From Dicyema japonicum (Eukaryota; Dicyemida; Rhombozoa; Dicyemidae): a stretch of 64,000 bases of DNA. The stretch spans positions 1,113,653 through 1,177,652 of the forward strand of contig RDEW01000016.1 in the NCBI GenBank assembly GCA_011109175.1, given 5' to 3'. The notes beneath the pieces were generated by a model that did no database searches, was not told the DNA's origin, and saw only the letters and a program-made list of their open reading frames with translations. The translations under genes were made by a program, and so were the position numbers. Shown here one piece after another: positions 32,720 to 44,315 of this stretch (within the stretch, counting starts at the first letter, position 1; each line of letters starts with the position of its first letter).

Positions 32720-33560
32720 TTACAGACAAATTTGCAGACTTTAGCAAAGAAAGCATCTTTAAAGAAATTAAACGACTCCCGAACTGGAGAGCTACCGGAT
32801 GTGATGGGGTTGTACAACTTTTAAAAATTAACATCAATTCATGACCACCTCTGTGAATTCACAGATGTTGATCACAAAATGGAAAATTAAGTTGGTTTAA
32901 TTACAGAAATTGGGGAAATCAAAAAGAAAGTTAGTGTAGGGTGATTCTTTGTTGTGGCAGATATTTTTTGCTTTTAATGGACATTCTGAGCAGGATACTA
33001 AATCCAAAATGCCCCAAAGTCGTTATTGACAACAACGACCCAGGATGCCATAGTTATGCAACAAATCACCTGTTGTTTACGGACGACCTAAAAATATTAT
33101 CTCGATAAGAAAACACAACGATTATGATGAAAGTTGTTTATTCTTTCTTTGAAGCCCCTGGACTTGAAAGAAATGTGGGAAAATCTGTTACTAATGTGTT
33201 CACCCTGGATCTGAGGCTAACTTGCTCGACGGAATATGGATATAGATACCTTGGTGTGTTAGAGGATAGAAAAACGTCTTGAAAAACGAAGTGTTGAAGT
33301 TAATATTTTATGGGGTTAAAAAAGGATTAATAGTCTGGCAAAAATAAGATTAAACTCGGGCAACATGATCAGACTGTCAATTAGCATTCATTAATTACTA
33401 CATTGGAGTCATTAATATAGAACATCCGACTCTATCTGCCAAGAGATAAGCTTGGAAGAAGATTGATATCCATTACAACTTGAATTTTCTTTTATCATAA
33501 ACCGGCCTCTGACATCAATCTTTGATCTAATCCTATTAATCGGCTTTAACCTTGAATTGC
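32720..33560 (+). mobile_element. Reverse transcriptase fragment of a fourth family
   Basis: Blocks across frames: FKEIKRLPNWRATGCDGV (about 32755), LMDILSRILNPKCPKV, SYATNHLLFTDDLKILS (catalytic box with FTDD, about 33050-33100) and IRLYLPRDKLGRRLIS (about 33425). The order and the 'N-H-L-L-F-x-D-D-L-K' box set it apart from the YADD families. Many frameshifts. Confidence 0.6.
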
Positions 33561-33599
33561 GAACAACGATAGAGATATATTGCGAACAACTCGACAGAA

Positions 33600-35255
33600 A
33601 AAAAAAAACTAAAAGATGATAGCAAAGAAAACGATTACGTTGCGAATTGTTTTTAAAGAAGAAAATTCAAATAATAAATGAATCGAACCAAACACCTAAG
33701 CCGACACAAAATTTCTCAGCAAGAAGCATGGAGTTGGATGCAGCACTGTATCAGACATACTTAAAAAAGCTGATATTTATTTGGAATTATTCAACAACAA
33801 CGCAAATTTTGCTAAAAAACGTTTTGACAACAACTGCAAATTTGAATAAAATCACTTTGAGTGGTTCCAGATAGCACGTTCCAAAAACTTTTGTTTGTCA
33901 GAACCAATTATTATCGCAAAAGCCTCAGAGTTTGCTAAAGCACTGTGCGAAAATGATTTTAAAGCTTCCACTGGCTGGTTATGCAGGTGGAAGTCCGTTA
34001 CTCAATCCAGTCGTACTGTATCAGTGGTGAAAAAGCAAATGTTGACAGTGATGTTGTTTCTGACTGAATGAAACGTGTACCTTTTCTAATTGAGGGATAT
34101 CGACCAGAAGATATATTTAACTGCGACGAAACCGGACTATTCTATCGTGCCCTTCCTGATAAAACACTATAAGTAATAGGTAATCATCACAGTGGATCAA
34201 AGAAGTCGGAGGAACGTCTTACTGTAATGCTTGCATGCAGTTCGACAGGAGAAAAGCTAAAGCCAATTGTAATTGGCAAGTCTCGAAAACCCGATGTTTA
34301 AAGATATTAATCTGAGTGAGTTACCTGTTATTTACTGCTCCAACGTTACAGCCTGGATGACATCGAAATTGTTTTCAAAATGGTTGCAAGATGTGAACAT
34401 GCAGATGATGCGCCAGAAACGAAAAATTATTATGTTTTTGGATAATGCAGCATCACATTCACCAAACGTAAAATATTCCAACGTGAAACTCAAATTTCTT
34501 CCAGCTAACACAACGAGTGTCATACAACCTCTGGATCAAGGAATTATTCGGTCATTTAAAGAAAGATACAGAAGACTACTAATGACTCAACTTCTTGCCA
34601 AAATGGACACAGAAACCAATGCGACACCACTTGCAAAAAAATTCTCTCTTGATGCTATCCGGTGGATTAGCACAGCTTGGATGGACGTGAAATCAAACAC
34701 AATCTCCCTCTGCTTTAATAAGTGCGGCATTCCAGTCAAATATATGATATAAACGACAATCCTGAAAACAATTTATGTTCATACCCTCATGAATAGACTA
34801 GTCGATAATCCAATGACAGAAGATGAATTTGTCAACTTAGACTTGGAACTACCCACTGAAAATCCCAAAGATTGGAATCATCCCTAGTTGAGCAATACCA
34901 AACAGTCTCAGCTTCTAAAGATGATGACAGTGACTCAGATTCTGATAAGCAAACAGAGCCAAAACATATAGAGAAATTAACACGCACAAATGTTCAACAA
35001 ATGTTAGACCAAACTTTGCTTGCATTCAAGACCTGCATTACTCGATCCCGTCAACAGACTGATCTATCTAAACAATAAAGCGATTGCTGAATCAAAGCTA
35101 AATACGAGGCAATCCTTATTGACAGATTTCTATTAATTTTACTGTTTCGTTTTTTCGTTATAAGTAAATTGAATGGCTTGTTCAATATACCGGCTTCCCT
35201 CTATACCGGACAATTCTGTCGGTTCCGAGAGGAATCGGTTTAGAGGGGTTTGACT
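33600..35255 (+). pseudogene. pogo/Tigger-type transposase, decayed
   Basis: A CENP-B-like DNA-binding part (EFAKALCENDFKASTGWLCR, about 33930-33990) is followed by the DDE domain: FNCDETGLFYRALPDKTL (first Asp, about 34120), PIVIGKSRKP, VIYCSNVTAWMTSKLFSKWL, IIMFLDNAASHSP (second Asp, about 34428), SVIQPLDQGIIRSFKERYRR (third-acid region). Frameshifts at about 34070 and 34300 and stops break it. The right end CAGTCAAACCCCTCTAAACC (inverted, to 35255) is followed by TA. The left end was not found. Confidence 0.8.
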
Positions 35256-35319
35256 GTAATCACAAATATAGGCTAATTAGCACGAAACAAACACATATTA
35301 ACTTCAATGATAGTCATTC

Positions 35320-35930
35320 TGCATTCACTGTCAGAAAAAGAGAATCTGATCAAAATCAATTTTTTAGTATTGTTCGTCCAATTTTATCGAAAGAATTTTA
35401 TTTCGTGTGCAGGTTGATCTGATAGACTTGAGATCATTATCATACGGCCATTATAATTGGATTGTAGTCTATCAAGATCATATGACCAAATTTTGTATCC
35501 CTTCGCGCTTTAAAAAAATATTGAGAAGTTGATTTTCAACTCAATATTTTGTAATGTTTGGAGCACCGCAAATATTGCAGTGGTAATGGAATGGAGTTTA
35601 CAGCTGAAATAATAACTACACTATCTGAATTGTGGAATGGAATTACCGTTGTTCATAATATTTTTCAATCCCCATATTCTTCTCTGTTTGGTGAAGATGT
35701 GAAAGTTGGACTAAGATCAACGAATCTACCCGGAGATTTTCTTAAAAGAATAAAAAAATGAAGATGATTTAAGTGAAAATTGGAATATTTAATAATCGTC
35801 GTAAAACATAAGAAAATCGGGCAAGGTTACGGTGATGTAATTGCAAAGGATCTGAAGCATGAAAAACAATATGTAAATGAATTTATATTGACAAAAATAG
35901 ATGAAAATGTTTTAAAAATAATTCTAATAT
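35320..35930 (+). pseudogene. rve integrase fragment of a second family
   Basis: Translation in mixed frames gives LSYGHYNWIVVYQDHMTKFC (first Asp region), FVMFGAPQILQWNGMEFTAE (second block; the Asp of 'S-D-N-G' is replaced) and FGEDVKVGLRSTNLPGDFLK. This resembles the integrases related to KRBA2/SCAND3 rather than the one at 30 kb. It ends at the repeat beginning at 35931. Confidence 0.6.
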
Positions 35931-36053
35931 ATGTACAGCCAGTGGTCGTCGAGACGAGCGGAGTCTTTGGCCCCAAGACGGTCTCTTTCCTTAGAGCACT
36001 TGGGTGTCTATTGACCAAAGCCTCGAGGGAGCGTCGGGAAACCGAGTGGCTTT
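35931..36053 (+). repeat. 123-bp segment identical to 51481-51603 (RT C-terminus)
   Basis: All 123 bases match the segment at 51481-51603. It encodes VVVETSGVFGPKTVSFLRAL and ends ..RRETEW. This motif is typical of the C-terminal end of the same kind of RT as the fragment at 1-841. It starts with ATGTACAGCC at both sites although the flanks differ. Confidence 0.8.
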
Positions 36054-37085
36054 CAGCACTACGGCATGGGATTTGCCCTACACGTGGATTACCTCAAAAA
36101 ATTACATTGCTATTGGAGAGTCAACGACCGAATATGTGTCCTACAAGTCAAACTAAATGAACTATGCCCCTCCAAGAGTCTATTAACCGTCATAAATGTC
36201 TATGCACCACACTGTGGACGAGTAATCAAGAACCCCGGTAAGTTCGAGGAATTCTACTCAGAACTATCAAGCACATACTCTAACAATGCTTCCTCGTCCC
36301 TTGTTTTTGTTGCGGGAGATATGAATGCAAAGGCCGGAATGCGAATGGGGCCTGAAGAATCCTCTATTGGAAGACACGGGCGCGGAAGGAGAAATGGATC
36401 TGGAGCCTCTCTGGTAAAACTTCTGCGAGGCAAATAGCCTTTTCCTGTGCAACACGGCCTTCACGCACTCAGCTTGCCACAAGACGACGTGGCACGGACA
36501 AAGAAAAAACTCTGTCGGAGAGACCGTGAATATATATAATCAAATCGACTACATTATCTGCCGAAAGTCTGATAAACACCTTGATAAATGATGCCCTTCC
36601 TACCAGGGAACAACAACCGACAGCGAACAGGATCGTCATTGCAAAACTTTGTGTAAAAAAGCACCTGACTTGGGAAAAAATACATTGAAAACGCGAAGAA
36701 GGCGAGACAAGGCCCAATATATACTTTCAGACAGAAAAATTGTGGTTAGAGTCCACTTGTAGAGCTAAATATCACGAACAAATCGAGACTCTATGGAGAA
36801 AACCGCACCGGAATTATCAGTACGAACTCTGTGGGATGAACAAAAAGGCAATCTCCAAGTCGGCCAAAATATGCCTTGGAGTCCGAATCATCACGCCCTA
36901 AAATTGGATCACCACCCTAACGTGCCAGATATGGCAAAGAATTGCAGAGAGCTACGGCTAAAAGCGGCAAACACGTCAGACGAGAGTAAAAAAAAGCTTA
37001 ATATCCAACAAAGGGAACTAAAGTGGAAAATCAAAAAGATGAACAGAAAACACTTACGGGAAAATTATTACATCCCTATTAAAAG
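36054..37085 (+). mobile_element. LINE family A endonuclease and linker, 5'-truncated
   Basis: Starts in the middle of the endonuclease: HYGMGFALHVDYL, LLTVINVYAPHCGR, LVFVAGDMNAKAG, RHGRGRRNGSGASL, then (shifted) CHKTTWHGQRKNS, YNQIDYIICR and a Lys-rich linker up to about 37085. No RT domain. It meets an inverted copy of the same region. Confidence 0.75.
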
Positions 37086-37990
37086 ATGGGTATGGTAAGG
37101 TGGTAGCGTTTTGCTTAGACTCAGGTTCTTCCTGCCAATGTAGTATTTCTTCAAGGAGAACTTGCCAATAACCATTTTATGGTCACTATTTATCATCGAC
37201 CCTCCATAAGAACGGGCATCATTCAGTAGGTGTTTGTCCTTGGTCCGACAAATGATGTAATCAATTTGATTATAAATAATGACACTTTTGTTTTCCGAGT
37301 TCGTTCTATGGCCAGTCCATGTGCTCCTGTGGCGAGCTGGGTGCATAAAGACAGTGTTTCCTATGAAAAGATCATTCGCTTGACAGAAATTGGCCAGTAG
37401 TGTTCCCGGGGTGTTTCTCCACCCCCGTCCATGCCTGCCGATGAACGATTCCTCTCCACTGCGTCGCATCCCAACTTTAGCGTTAAAGTCCCCGGCAATA
37501 AATATCAACGACGAAGATTCGTATTCGAGTACGTCCTCAATAGTTGACAGTAGAAGTCATCCAGTTCCTCAGGATTTTTCAAAAACCTGCCACAATGTGG
37601 AGAATACACGTTAATGACTGTCATGTAGCTTTTGGAAGGGCACATGTCATTCATCCTAATTTGCAGAACACTAATCCTGTCGTTGACTTTCCAAATTGAT
37701 GTATCCGTGGTACAAGATGTTCATGGACTGCGAAACCTTGTCCGTAATGTTTAGACTCACTAGGGAAGAGAATAAGTTTATAGGTTCCATAGTGTTCACA
37801 GCATCCATCAGAGACCTTCGTTTCTTGCAGACATCCGATAGAGACGCGGTACTTGTCTAAATCATCGCACAGTGTTTCCTCATCCATGTCTTCGAGATCC
37901 CCCTGCCATTAAACGAGAGTAGGTTTGAGGCCATCCCATTGAATCTTGTATTTTTCAGACTGCATTTAAAGAAGCCACGTCACTAACTCA
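37068..37990 (-). mobile_element. LINE family A endonuclease, inverted partner of the previous copy
   Basis: On the minus strand: LSFNGRGISKTW (near 37930), TLCDDLDKYRVSIGCLQETK, HYGQGFAVHEHLV, IFIAGDFNAKVGMR, RHGRGWRNTPGTLL, RHRSTWTGHRTNS, YNQIDYIICRTKD and SDHKMVIGKFSL, ending near 37068. Frameshifts at about 37870 and 37640. The two copies meet tail to tail at about 37068-37090. Confidence 0.75.
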
Positions 37991-39689
37991 ACCAAAAATA
38001 TATGTGAAAACAAAGTAACTTCTGTTTTATCAATAATTCTAGATTTAATATCTCATCAGCTGTTGATTTTCTTGTGACCTAACCATGGTGGTAAAACATA
38101 ATATCTAAATAATTTATATAGATTTTTCAGATCAATAGCGTCACTAAATTTTTGAAAAGTAAAAACAAGTTTTTTTTTAATTTTCTCTTTTCAGCACCTC
38201 CTCTAGACACATATAGTTTTTCCATGTGCTGAATAAATTCTCAATTGAGAAATGGCGAGTAAAGGGTAATGGAACACGGAGATTGTCCATAAAATGATAA
38301 ATAAAGGAATTATCAAAGATATCGGGTCTTCAATTCCCTCTTCATAACACAGATTTTTTAAGGATTCCAGAAAAATTAGTCATTTAAGAAAATTCTGGTT
38401 CTGATAGCCCCTACAGGAATATAGGTAGAAGATTATGAAACAACTCTTCCTCGTCTTGGTCTTTAGGATACTGAAACTCCTGCTCGAAAATGTAAAAATA
38501 ATGGCAAAATACCAGGGAGTATAAAAATTGGTTCAAATTTTTGTGATATTATAATTGTATGATCTTATAATTCATATTTAATAATAATTGAATTTGAATA
38601 ATTCAAAAATGTAATTTTAAACTAATTCATTAATAATTAAAAAATGCCACGGGAGGGACTCTGGTTGAGGCAGAGGCTCGAAATGGCGATTATCAGAGGT
38701 AACGCCTTCGCTATTCTGTCGTCCTAATTATTGCCTAATTTTCATTATTAAAAATAATTGTATTCATTATAAATACTATAATTTGTTTAACCACAATCAA
38801 TAAAACGTGTTTTATTTAGAGTCACATCAAATCAAAATACACTTGACCCTCTCAAATTGGCCTCATTTTGAAAACTTTTCTTTGAAAAAATCCTATTCCC
38901 CTTATTAATTTGCCAATTTTTAATTTAATTTTTAATAAAATTGTAAAAAAATGACCATTTACTCACTTCTTTCATAAATAAAAAAGTATTATTCAACAAT
39001 TTCCCCTTTTGACCGGATTGGGTATACAGCCAATTTTAATAAAATTTTCTGTTTTTATGCTCGAAATTTATTAGATTGATTTCGTAGATAAAACCAACTT
39101 TTCCAACTCTATAATAAATGCATTTAAAAAACTCAAAATAGCTTCGGTCAAGTTACTTTTGCATAAATTTTCTACACTTTTCATAGAAGTAAAACGATGT
39201 CCTATACCATCAAAGCAAGTTTTGTAAAATTTACTGTTCAACTTATGCAAGGAAAAAACATATTCGACTAAACATCAGTGACCTCTTTGATCCTAGAGTC
39301 GGTGAATGGAATGAGAAAATCAGATTTTTTACAGTAGCACCTGTGAAATACTAATAAAAATGATAAACCTGCTAGTTTGAAATATTTCGTATACAAAAAA
39401 TTCAATAAAAAGATGTTAGAAAATTCGTGAGTTGTAAGAAAATTCACCAGACGTTTTCTAATAACATTCTTAAGCTTTTCAATGACCCTCCTTATTTGAT
39501 TGCGGCATAACAGTTGATGGACACGTATTTTATTCAAAATCTCTAAAAATTAATAAATTAAAAATCAATAAAAATTTTGACTTTTTTTGACTTCATAACT
39601 TTTGATTTATATAAAATTTTGGATTAAAAATCACATTTTTATTAGTTTTTGAATTTCATGCCGTGTGACTCGCCTATATGGTGGCATCG
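37991..39689. other. AT-rich intergenic DNA with a decayed pogo-like repeat
   Basis: At about 38839-39035 the ends CACTTGACCCTCTCAAATTG and, inverted, CCCAATCCGGTCAAAAGGGG surround a core resembling the 19.2-kb element (AAAAATCCTATTCCCC). A minus-strand frame at 39268-39537 (MNKIRVHQLLCRNQIRRVIE..) has no recognised domain. Otherwise nothing. Confidence 0.4.
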
Positions 39690-39737
39690 CTCACTTGAAG
39701 TGTTGGAAAAGAGTCGCAAACTTCCTATCCCACAACC

Positions 39738-42237
39738 ATGGACGCGGGATGGTGTCGACTCCTACTTCTTTCCTTTGGAGATGTCGAAGAAAATCCTGGA
39801 CCAGATCTAGTCATATTACTAATTAACATCAATGGTATCCGAACAAAAATTGCCGAACTACAACGCTTTCTCATAAAACACTAAGTGGATATAGTCACTC
39901 TTTTAAGAGACGGAACTTAACCCACGGCGACCAACTCCGAACCTTCCGGAATACTCTGTTTTAGACAAGACAGAGGTCATGGAAAGGGAGGAGGCCTTAT
40001 TTCTCTACTCAGGAAGCATATAATGGTCGGAAATATCTCGGACGACATCCCGGACCCATCCCGCCAGGACGACACACTGGAACATCTAACTCTAAGAATA
40101 TGTCTACCCTCTATCCGATTGACAGTTATCAATATGTACATACTCCCTCCACCGTCATGCCCCAGCGGCTACAGCCCCGAACTCAAGCGATTCACCAGGT
40201 TAGAAAACACGCTAATTGGCGGTGACCTAAATGCGAAGAGTTCTCAATGGTATGCTGACCAACAACTGGACCAACGGGGAGCCCTCATATCCGACAGTTT
40301 TGACGACTTGATCATTCTCAATAATCCAAGCAAACACACAAGGTCCCCTTCCCGTCGAGGCGACTCCTCTACTTCACCAGACATTTCTTTTGCTGCCCCT
40401 TTTTTTGCGGCTGTTATTTCATGGGATGTTATATACGATACCGACCATAACCCGATCTTCATGAGGATCCAACAAAAACATAAGTTAATGAACACTCCAA
40501 GAACCAATGTGAACTTCACAAAGGCAATGTGCCTTCACACATTTTACCGAACTACACCTCCAGACCTTCCGGATAGAGAACTTAGGATCTATCGACGCTG
40601 CTGTCAAAACCTCAACGAGATTATACTCCGAGCTCGCAAAAGATACATTCCGATGAGTCGTCCTCAACGTCCATCACACCCAATTGATGCTGAAACGCGT
40701 GATCTAATCCAAACGAGAAATAAGCTGAAGAATTTCGAAAGACAATCAGTGGACGTAACTGAAAGAATATCAAAACTGAACAAAGAAATCACGCGGAACA
40801 TCACAAAACACAACAAAGAACGTTGGGAAGCCTTGCTCAGAAAAGCTACGAATAATGCTTCCCCCACTGTATTATTGAAGTTGATAAAGAGGCTCAAGAG
40901 TACTCTCCAGATATAATTGACATCAAGAGCTATATCCAAATCCCAATGACATCATGAAGTACTATGTGAATATTAGTCATAAACCATATTCAATGACCTG
41001 GATGTTCGTTCTGGCAATGGTCGAAGGAATAAATGTCCCAACATGACTTTCTTCGACCCTTCAACGGTGCACTCAGTAATCAGCAAAATGAATAACTCGT
41101 CGTCCCGCGGTTCAGATGACATCTCTATTCTCGAACTAAAACACCTGGGTCCTTTTCGCGACGGCCGCAATAACAAAAATTTTCGACCTCTCAATAAACG
41201 AGAACAAGATTCCGTAAATATGAAAGAAATCTCTGATACACCCATCCTGAAGAAAAACAAACTGCCCGTCCTCCTACCGCCCGGTATCCATCATCTGCGC
41301 CTTATCACGAGTGTTAGAAAAACTGGTCCTTCTCAAGATCCGTCATTTCATAACTTTACCATCTTTTCAACACGGATTCCGCGAAGGACACTCAACAACA
41401 ACTCATCTAACAAAACTGGTTCAATTCATTTCGGACGGCCTGAATACCCAAAATTTACACGAGAAAACCGTGCTAGTCTTAGTGGATGTGGAGAAGGCTT
41501 TTCACTCAGTATCTCGGAAGATCCTTACACAAAAATTTTTACGACGTCGATCCACCCTAAATTCAAGTCATGGTTGGCTAACTTCATCGGCAGTCGAATG
41601 GGGCAAACAACCAAAAATCAAAACCGCGATACCTTCCAAATGGAGTTCCACAAGGATCACCGTTGTCTCCAATGCTTTTCAACATGTTCATCACCGACCT
41701 ACCATCCTTAACCACCAAAAACACAATTCTTCTATTGCATGCGGTTGATATCGTGGTCGCAGTGAAACATCGAAGAATCGAGGAGGCGACACGATCCGTG
41801 CAACACTTACTAAACCAGATGGGTCTTTGGTTCCTGAGAACCGTTTGAATATATCACCAGGAAAGTCACATGTAATGACGTTTACCTCAGCACGATAAGA
41901 TCTATGGGCAACACCACGAATAAAATTGTATGATTCTCCGCTTTCCATTAAGAAGACCCTTTCAATCCTTGTAGTCATCCTGGATTTCCTACTCACATTT
42001 ACCCATCAAGTGGACCTAGTAGCCCCGAGGATCCAAAAGAAAATTGGAATTCTCAAGGCTTTCACTCACTCTCCAGTATCTTCCCGCCCATCGTTAGAGC
42101 TTCTATACAAACAATTTGTTCTACCTAGTATCGAGTACGCCTGTGCTGCATGGATTGCCCCCTTATCAATATTGGCACAGAGCAAGCTGAAGGTTTTACA
42201 AAATCTATTTCTCAGGATTCTATTGAGATCGTCTTAA
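39738..42237 (+). mobile_element. 2A-bearing LINE (family B clade), endonuclease and RT with several shifts
   Basis: ATG at 39738 gives MDAGWCRLLLLSF and the 2A motif. Next come the endonuclease (LININGIRTKIAELQRFL, GKGGGLISLL, TVINMYILPPPS, LIGGDLNAKSSQW, DTDHNPIFMRI), a linker, and the RT (LLPPGIHHLRLI-type region, TTHLTKLVQFISDGLNTQ, VLVDVEKAFHSVS, GSPMLFNMFITDLPSL, then LLHAVDIVVA where YADD should be, and IEYACAAWIAPLS). The catalytic box is mutated. It ends at 42237, where a MULE begins. Confidence 0.8.
39777..39803 (+). other. 2A-type ribosome-skipping motif GDVEENPGP
   Basis: Exact match to the strict D-V-E-E-N-P-G-P form, 13 residues after the initiator Met and directly before the endonuclease. 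The leader between (WCRLLLLSF) is hydrophobic, as in functional 2A peptides. Confidence 0.85.
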
Positions 42238-43510
42238 AAGGGAGTGCGGAAAAAAAGTAAAGTCGTCTTTTTTAGTTTATATCGTATTTTTATAGCATTA
42301 ATAGCATCTTTTAATTTTTAATATTTTTTTCAACACTTGACTTTTTTTCCATTTGACTTTTTTCCAATTATCTTAAATTTTCGCTTATAAATTTTCGAAA
42401 TTTAGCGCAAATCGGAAAAAAAAGTCAAGTCTGTGATATCGTTAGCGGACTAGACTTTTTTTCCCGTTTGGTATAATCGCTTTGACTAAATCAATTTAAG
42501 AATTTCAAGGTAATAATAAAATTGACTTGACTTTGGTTCGCTTTGGTTTAATCTTTTTGACTTGATATACGGATTCAAGGTTATAATTATGCTTGCCGCA
42601 AAAATAAGAGACAAAATGGAGATAATATCAACTAAAAAAGAGGAAAGAAAATTTGTTTTAAGCGTTGTATGTATACAAAGCGCTCGGTGACAAAAAACTA
42701 CATAATTTTTAAATGGGTGAAAAATCTTCACAAGGATGCAGAGGACACATAAGAATAGATCATAATTTTGGATTTCCCAAAGAAGGAATCTCTCACAATC
42801 ACGAATTTAACGAAAGTCAAATAAAACTGATGAAATTGTGCAGCAAGGCAAAACTTATTGCTAAAACGAGTCAAGAAATCCCTTACAAATCTATTCAAAA
42901 GTTGTGTCTCAATGTGAAACAACAACCAGAATTATCTCCTTCTGCAGATTCTTTTAAGTGAACACTAAGGAATCAACGCTTGTCTCTACATATTCCAAAA
43001 AATATTTTCGATCTCGGAGATATTCCATCGTCTTTATCTTTAATCCTTGGTCCAGATTCAGAAATTTTTTTAATTTATGATAATCATAGAAGAACCGATA
43101 GAATATTAATATTCAGCACCAAAACTAATTTAACGTTATTGGCGAATTCAAAATCATGGTATATGGATGAAAATTTCTCTATGGCACATTTTATCAGGAT
43201 TCAGTTCAATGCCAGTGCAATTACAGTTGTTTATGGAATATTACCTTCTAAATCACGATAGATTTACGAAGAATTTTTTGAGGCTATTCAAATGCAATTC
43301 ATAATTTGAATTTGGAATTTTGTCTTGAAACTATTATGGCAGACTTTGAAGATTCGGTATTTCGAGCTGTCCTTGCAGTATTTGGGAGACGAATACATAT
43401 TAGGGGATGTTATTATCATCTAAGACAGTCAACTTGGAGAAAAATTCAAGAATTGCATCTAGTAAAACAAATCTAGTAAACAATCAAGGCCTCACGTGGA
43501 TGTTAAAAAT
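42238..43510 (+). pseudogene. MULE (Mutator-like) transposase with FLYWCH-type finger, decayed
   Basis: From about 42660: a WRKY/FLYWCH-like zinc motif (CRGHIRIDHNFGFPKEGISH, with the terminal His-x-His), a spacer, FSTKTNLTLLANSKSWYMDE (first Asp region), FSMAHFIRIQFNASAITVVY, ADFEDSVFRAVLAVFGRR (second Asp) and GCYYHLRQSTWRKIQELH (the conserved C-x-x-H). Frames change near 42960 and 43260. The 5' part (42240-42480) contains several GACTTTTTTTCC motifs in both orientations that may belong to the terminal repeat. Confidence 0.75.
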
Positions 43511-43514
43511 ATGA

Positions 43515-44315
43515 TTTTTTCAATAATAATAATTATTATTAACCCAAGAACACCAATAGTTAATTTAATTACTAAATTAATTGTCCTTGAAGGCCTCAAT
43601 CAAATTCCTCATCCTCTCATTGTGCGCCTTCTGGGATCCAACGCAAATTCTCTGTGGGCGGGATGATTTGGGGAATAGAAATTAGATAGGGGTGGTGTAT
43701 ACCCTTCTCATAAAACACGTTTTGGTTGTGTACTGCTGGGTGTTGCACTGCCTGCACAGGATAGAAATACCTTTCTATTTTGTCGAATAAGGTCTTCAAG
43801 TAATGAGGGAATTAGTTTTTCTAGTTTCCCGAGATTACTAATAGTAGTGGTTGTCAAGGCCTGAAAGTCCCGGATTCTTTGTTTGTCCTTCTAGGACAAA
43901 TTGATTCTCCATGACGTGACAGATGGCTCAATGAATTGTTTGTACAACAATTTCAAAGCTAGAAAGTTGTTTTAATGCTACCGAAAATAGTTTTGATTAT
44001 CCCTAGCTTTTTTGAGCAGCTTCCAAAGATGCCGTCGACATGAAATGAAAAGTACATTTGTGTGTCGATTTTCAGTTTTTTTTGTGAAATGTATTTTGTC
44101 TGGTTGATAAATATATCCACTGTCATTTGTCCAAGTCGTTTGTCTGAGGTAAATAAGGAATAAGATTTTTCAGTAGATATATCAAGTCGGTTATAGTTTA
44201 GCCAAATTTGAATCTTGTGAAGGTATTCTTGTAGTCATTCTGATGCCTTTAAGAGATCTTGATCGTTGGATCCGATTAATAGGTCATCAGCATACGATAG
44301 GAGGAAATCCTCAGC
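43515..44315 (-). mobile_element. LINE RT 3' half
   Basis: On the minus strand: LLSYADDLLIGSNDQDLL (catalytic, about 44300-44250), YISQKKLKIDTQMYFSFHVD, ALKLLYKQFIEP (about 43940), then a C-terminal part with stops and a tail of GGGTTAATAATAATAATTA at 43532-43550. It is cut at its upstream side by the plus-strand LINE starting at about 44316. Confidence 0.65.

Noticed and set aside
39268-39537. 89-codon minus-strand frame as a gene
   Set aside because: No domain, no splice-consistent neighbours and AT-rich context; likely chance or an old repeat.
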